A stretch of 64,000 bases of DNA, taken from NCBI RefSeq assembly GCF_001662875.1, contig NZ_JPVZ01000013.1:29846-93845 (forward strand), read 5' to 3'. The stretch is from Thalassospira tepidiphila MCCC 1A03514. GTDB lineage: Bacteria > Pseudomonadota > Alphaproteobacteria > Rhodospirillales > Thalassospiraceae. The notes beneath the pieces are model-generated. The model was not told the DNA's origin, ran no database searches, and saw only the letters and a program-made list of their open reading frames with translations. Position numbers and translations under genes: made by a program. The stretch's first letter is position 1, and the number at the start of each line of letters is the position of its first letter. Shown here piece by piece: positions 60,955-64,000 of the stretch.

Positions 60955-63900
60955 ATGGTCAAACGTATGCTTATCGATGCAACGCACGCGGAAGAAAGCC
61001 GCGTCGTTGTTATTCACGGAAATCGCCTAGAAGAATACGACGTCGAAACTTCGACAAAAAAGCAAATCAAGGGTAATATCTATCTCGCGAAAGTCACGCG
61101 GGTAGAACCGTCGCTTCAGGCGGCCTTTGTTGACTATGGCGGAAACCGTCATGGTTTCCTTGCGTTCAGCGAAATCCATTCCGACTATTATCAAATTCCG
61201 GTTGCCGACCGTGAAGCTCTTGCCCAGCAGAGCAACACACAGGTCAAGGACGCCGAAATCGTCGAAGACAATATCGGCGATACCGAAGACAGCCCGAAAA
61301 AAGACAAGAAGCCTTCGCGTTCCCGCTCGCGCCGCAAACCGCGCGCCCAGAGCAAGGACGAAGCATCCGACACGCCTGAGGCAGAAAACACTGACGCGGC
61401 TGTATCGGCCGAGGCCGCTGCCCCGTCAGATGCCGCAACCGACAATGCAGGTTCTGGCGAGGAAGAAGAAGCCAAGCCGCGTCGCCGTCGCCCGCGCAAT
61501 CGTCGCAAGAAAAGCGATGATGTCGAAGCATCTGGCACCGACGCAGAAGCATCCTCTGACGGCAACGACGACAACGGTTCGGACGGTGACGATACCCCGA
61601 CTGGTGGCAATGCCGCCATGTCTGCGGAAATCGCCGAGCTTGAAGTTGAGGTCGATGACGAGGCCAACGAAGTAACAGCGCTTGACGCGACCGCCGATGT
61701 TGAAGAAGACATCGAGGATATGGGTGGTGATGACGATGGCGACGAGTTCGTTGAATCGCACAGCCGTCAGCTTCAGAAACGCTACAAAATTCAGGAAGTG
61801 ATCAAACGCCGCCAGATCATTCTGGTTCAGGTCGTCAAGGAAGAACGCGGCAACAAGGGTGCGGCTCTTTCGACCTTCCTGTCGCTGGCCGGCCGTTATT
61901 GCGTTCTGATGCCAAACACCCCGCGTGGTGGCGGCATTTCGCGCAAGATCACCAATGCCAAGGATCGCAAGCGCCTGAAATCCATTCTGGCCGAGCTTGA
62001 GATTCCGGACGGCATGGCGGTTATCGTTCGTACCGCTGGTTCCGAACGGACCAAAGCCGAAATCAAACGCGACTTCGATTATCTGATGCGCCTGTGGGAT
62101 CGTATCCGCGAAACCACCCTTCAGAGCCAGGCACCGTGCCTGATTTACGAAGAAGCCGACCTTATCAAGCGTTCCATCCGTGACCTTTATGCGCGTGATG
62201 TTGATGAAGTTCTGGTCGAAGGTGACGATGGTTACCGGGTTGCCAAAGACTTCATGAAGATGCTGATGCCGTCGCATGCCAAGCGCGTGCAACCCTACAA
62301 GGATCAGGGCGTGCCGCTGTTCCACCGTTTCCAGGTGGAAAGCCAGCTTGATGCGATGCTCAACCCGGTCGTACAGCTTAAATCCGGCGGTTATCTTGTT
62401 ATCAACCCGACCGAGGCACTGGTCGCGGTTGACGTTAACTCCGGCCGTTCGACCCGTGAACGCAACATCGAAGAAACCGCTTACAAGACCAACCTTGAAG
62501 CGGCCGAAGAACTCGCACGTCAGCTGCGCCTGCGTGACCTTGCCGGTCTGATCGTTGTCGACTTTATCGACATGGAAGACCACCGCAATCAGGCATCTGT
62601 CGAGCGCAAGCTTAAGGAAGCAATGCGCAACGACCGTGCGCGTCTTCAGATCGGCCGTATCAGCCCGTTTGGACTGCTTGAAATGTCGCGTCAGCGCCTG
62701 CGCCCGTCGCTGGTCGAAAGCGCGTTTGAAGTTTGCACCCACTGCCGTGGTGTCGGCCTTGTTCGTTCGATTGAAAGTGCAGCCCTTCACCTGCTGCGCG
62801 TGATCGAGGAAGAAGGCATGCGTCGCCGTTCCGGTGCGCTGACCGTCCATGTTGCCAGTGAAGTCGCGCTTTATATCCTGAACCGCAAACGTGACTCGCT
62901 TGGCGAGATCGAAAGCCGTTATGGCTTCAGCGTCATGATCTTTGGCGATGACAGCCTGATTTCACCTGATCACCGCATCGAGCGTACACGCGCGAAAAAA
63001 GGTGACGAGGTCGAAGAGGTTTCTGCGGTTCTCAATACCGACAGTGTGTCGCTGACCGCGATTGAAAACCCGGTTGATCTCGAAGAAGAAGAAGACGAAA
63101 TCGAGCGCAACGAAGACGACGATCAGGGCGGTAAACGCCGTCGTCGCCGTCGTCGTCGCCGTGGCCGCAATGATGACCGCGATGATCGCAACAATGATCA
63201 ACCGCAGGAAGCATCAGACGACAGCGATGGCGCATCTGATAATGCAGATGGCAACAATAATGATGACGATGATGACGAAAGCAATCGCAAGCGCCGCCGT
63301 CGTGGCAAGCGTGGTGGTCGCCGTCGTTCGCGTCGTCAGGACTTTGACGGCAACCGCACCCGTTCACCAGCAGATGATCCGGCCCTGACGGCGGCACGCC
63401 GCAATCGTGACCATGAAGCACCGGATGGCGCGGATGAAAACACCGTGATCGACGCCGACAGCGAAGGTCAGGATGCCGACAGCTTTGATCAGGAAGGCGT
63501 TCGCGCCGGTCGTACGCGCAGCACCACTGCCCCGGCCCCGGCCCGTCCGCGTCGTGATCGCAATGACAATCGCCGCAACCGTCGTGATCGCAACAGCCGT
63601 TCTGATCGCACTGACGGTGATGAAGATCGTGGTGATGTGAAAAACATCCCGATCCAGTCGGGCCCGGCCCCGGAAGCAAAGCCTGAAACCCAGGCGGAAG
63701 CAAAACCGGAAGCCGCAAGCGCACCGGCATCTGCCCCGGCAGAAGTCAGCGCACCGGCACCGAAGAAAGAAACGCCAAAGGCAGAAGCCCCGGTCGAAAA
63801 AACGGCAGAAAAACCTGCCGAGAAGCCTGTAGAAAAACCGGCCGAGCCGAAAGCCGCTGAGCCTGCCAAGGCTGAGAAAGCTGAACCGGCGCCTGCTCCG

Positions 63901-63957
63901 GCAAAAGACGAAAAACCGAAGCCGAAGAAACGCGGCTGGTGGAGCCTTGGTCGTTAA
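60955..63957 (+). CDS. rne: Ribonuclease E (Rne/Rng family) (1000 aa)
   Basis: Endoribonuclease that matures rRNA/tRNA and starts mRNA decay. The N-terminal half is catalytic. Metal ligands are Asp493 (AVDVNSGRSTRERN) and Asp536 (VVDFIDMEDHRNQ), spaced 43 as in E. coli, and the zinc-link cysteines are Cys594 and Cys597 (CTHCRG). The S1 domain begins KGNIYLAKVTRVEPSLQAAFVDYGG and is interrupted near residue 95 by about 190 acidic/basic low-complexity residues before resuming at RYKIQEVIKRRQIILVQV. The C-terminal ~300 residues are disordered, Arg-rich patches alternating with acidic tracts and ending in Ala/Pro/Lys-rich repeats and KKRGWWSLGR. ATG 60955 is preceded by AGGAACAGG. Confidence 0.95.
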   Translation: MVKRMLIDATHAEESRVVVIHGNRLEEYDVETSTKKQIKGNIYLAKVTRVEPSLQAAFVDYGGNRHGFLAFSEIHSDYYQIPVADREALAQQSNTQVKDAEIVEDNIGDTEDSPKKDKKPSRSRSRRKPRAQSKDEASDTPEAENTDAAVSAEAAAPSDAATDNAGSGEEEEAKPRRRRPRNRRKKSDDVEASGTDAEASSDGNDDNGSDGDDTPTGGNAAMSAEIAELEVEVDDEANEVTALDATADVEEDIEDMGGDDDGDEFVESHSRQLQKRYKIQEVIKRRQIILVQVVKEERGNKGAALSTFLSLAGRYCVLMPNTPRGGGISRKITNAKDRKRLKSILAELEIPDGMAVIVRTAGSERTKAEIKRDFDYLMRLWDRIRETTLQSQAPCLIYEEADLIKRSIRDLYARDVDEVLVEGDDGYRVAKDFMKMLMPSHAKRVQPYKDQGVPLFHRFQVESQLDAMLNPVVQLKSGGYLVINPTEALVAVDVNSGRSTRERNIEETAYKTNLEAAEELARQLRLRDLAGLIVVDFIDMEDHRNQASVERKLKEAMRNDRARLQIGRISPFGLLEMSRQRLRPSLVESAFEVCTHCRGVGLVRSIESAALHLLRVIEEEGMRRRSGALTVHVASEVALYILNRKRDSLGEIESRYGFSVMIFGDDSLISPDHRIERTRAKKGDEVEEVSAVLNTDSVSLTAIENPVDLEEEEDEIERNEDDDQGGKRRRRRRRRRGRNDDRDDRNNDQPQEASDDSDGASDNADGNNNDDDDDESNRKRRRRGKRGGRRRSRRQDFDGNRTRSPADDPALTAARRNRDHEAPDGADENTVIDADSEGQDADSFDQEGVRAGRTRSTTAPAPARPRRDRNDNRRNRRDRNSRSDRTDGDEDRGDVKNIPIQSGPAPEAKPETQAEAKPEAASAPASAPAEVSAPAPKKETPKAEAPVEKTAEKPAEKPVEKPAEPKAAEPAKAEKAEPAPAPAKDEKPKPKKRGWWSLGR

Positions 63958-63976
63958 GACCGGGCATCTGAACAAA

Positions 63977-64000
63977 CAAAAAGGGCTGCCCATCGGGCAG
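63977..64000 (+). terminator. Start of the rne terminator, cut by the window edge
   Basis: AAAAAGGG, then CTGCCC (63986-63991), ATC loop and GGGCAG (63995-64000). The expected CCCTTTTT would lie outside the window. Confidence 0.6.

Noticed and set aside
61426..62850. 474-codon minus-strand frame
   Set aside because: Antisense to the RNase E catalytic region, with no ribosome site; explained by the codon bias of rne.
63100..63957. Repetitive 3' part of rne as a tandem-repeat or phase-variable tract
   Set aside because: Repeats are amino-acid biased (Arg, Asp, Ala/Pro/Lys) but not exact at the DNA level; this is the usual disordered tail of RNase E.

Overview
The window looks like chromosome from an alphaproteobacterium of the Rhodospirillales, most like Thalassospira. 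This rests on protein character and gene order (a cysE-iscR-desulfurase-iscS-iscU-iscA-hscB-hscA-fdx-iscX cluster, mrcA-amiC-rne order, an RNase E with a large S1 insertion, an alphaproteobacterial elongator tRNA-Met). The genus is an inference; no 16S gene is present. Base composition is moderately GC-rich by eye and coding density is high.

1-11,800 is accessory metabolism and regulation: a truncated DMT exporter with an AraC regulator, an EAL protein, a TetR/NAD(P)-binding protein pair around stacked palindromic operators, a TRAP transporter operon (dctP-dctQ-dctM-gntR), an AraC regulator, and an Old Yellow Enzyme operon divergent from a LysR gene. The TetR operator core TGAGGATTCCTCA recurs upstream of the Old Yellow Enzyme operon, suggesting one electrophile-responsive regulon.

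11,800-19,650 holds a five-gene branched-chain-amino-acid-type ABC transporter operon with a strong UUCG-capped hairpin after the binding-protein gene, then two DMT exporters.

19,650-24,750 is the only clearly disturbed region. A 217/218-bp imperfect direct repeat (20467-20683 and 22519-22736) flanks about 1.8 kb of foreign-looking DNA with a beta-helix lipoprotein gene. The left repeat is attached to an intact SDR gene and the right repeat to an intact AraC gene, so the segment splits what was probably a divergent SDR/AraC pair.

24,860-35,400 is, on the minus strand, tRNA-Met, mnmA, tenA and the complete isc iron-sulfur cluster operon. The operon has a second cysteine desulfurase and is headed by cysE behind a strong promoter with an IscR-site-like sequence. 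These genes link cysteine synthesis, sulfur mobilisation, Fe-S assembly and sulfur-dependent tRNA modification.

35,480-51,300 is housekeeping: an alpha/beta hydrolase, anmK, tyrS, a YhdP-like AsmA protein, glnE, bcp, a degenerate HPt-receiver-like protein, a DUF455 ferritin-like protein, a zinc alcohol dehydrogenase, and an alkylation-repair operon in which an Ada-type sensor is fused to AlkA and followed by ogt.

51,500-64,000 holds a chemoreceptor, a deaminase, a small unknown gene, prfB with its programmed +1 frameshift, mrcA (PBP1A), amiC and rne with a long leader. I found no CRISPR array, intact insertion sequence, prophage or replication origin, and no wholly new multi-gene system. The best leads are the shared TetR operator, the repeat-flanked insertion, the isc operon architecture and the degenerate HPt-receiver protein.
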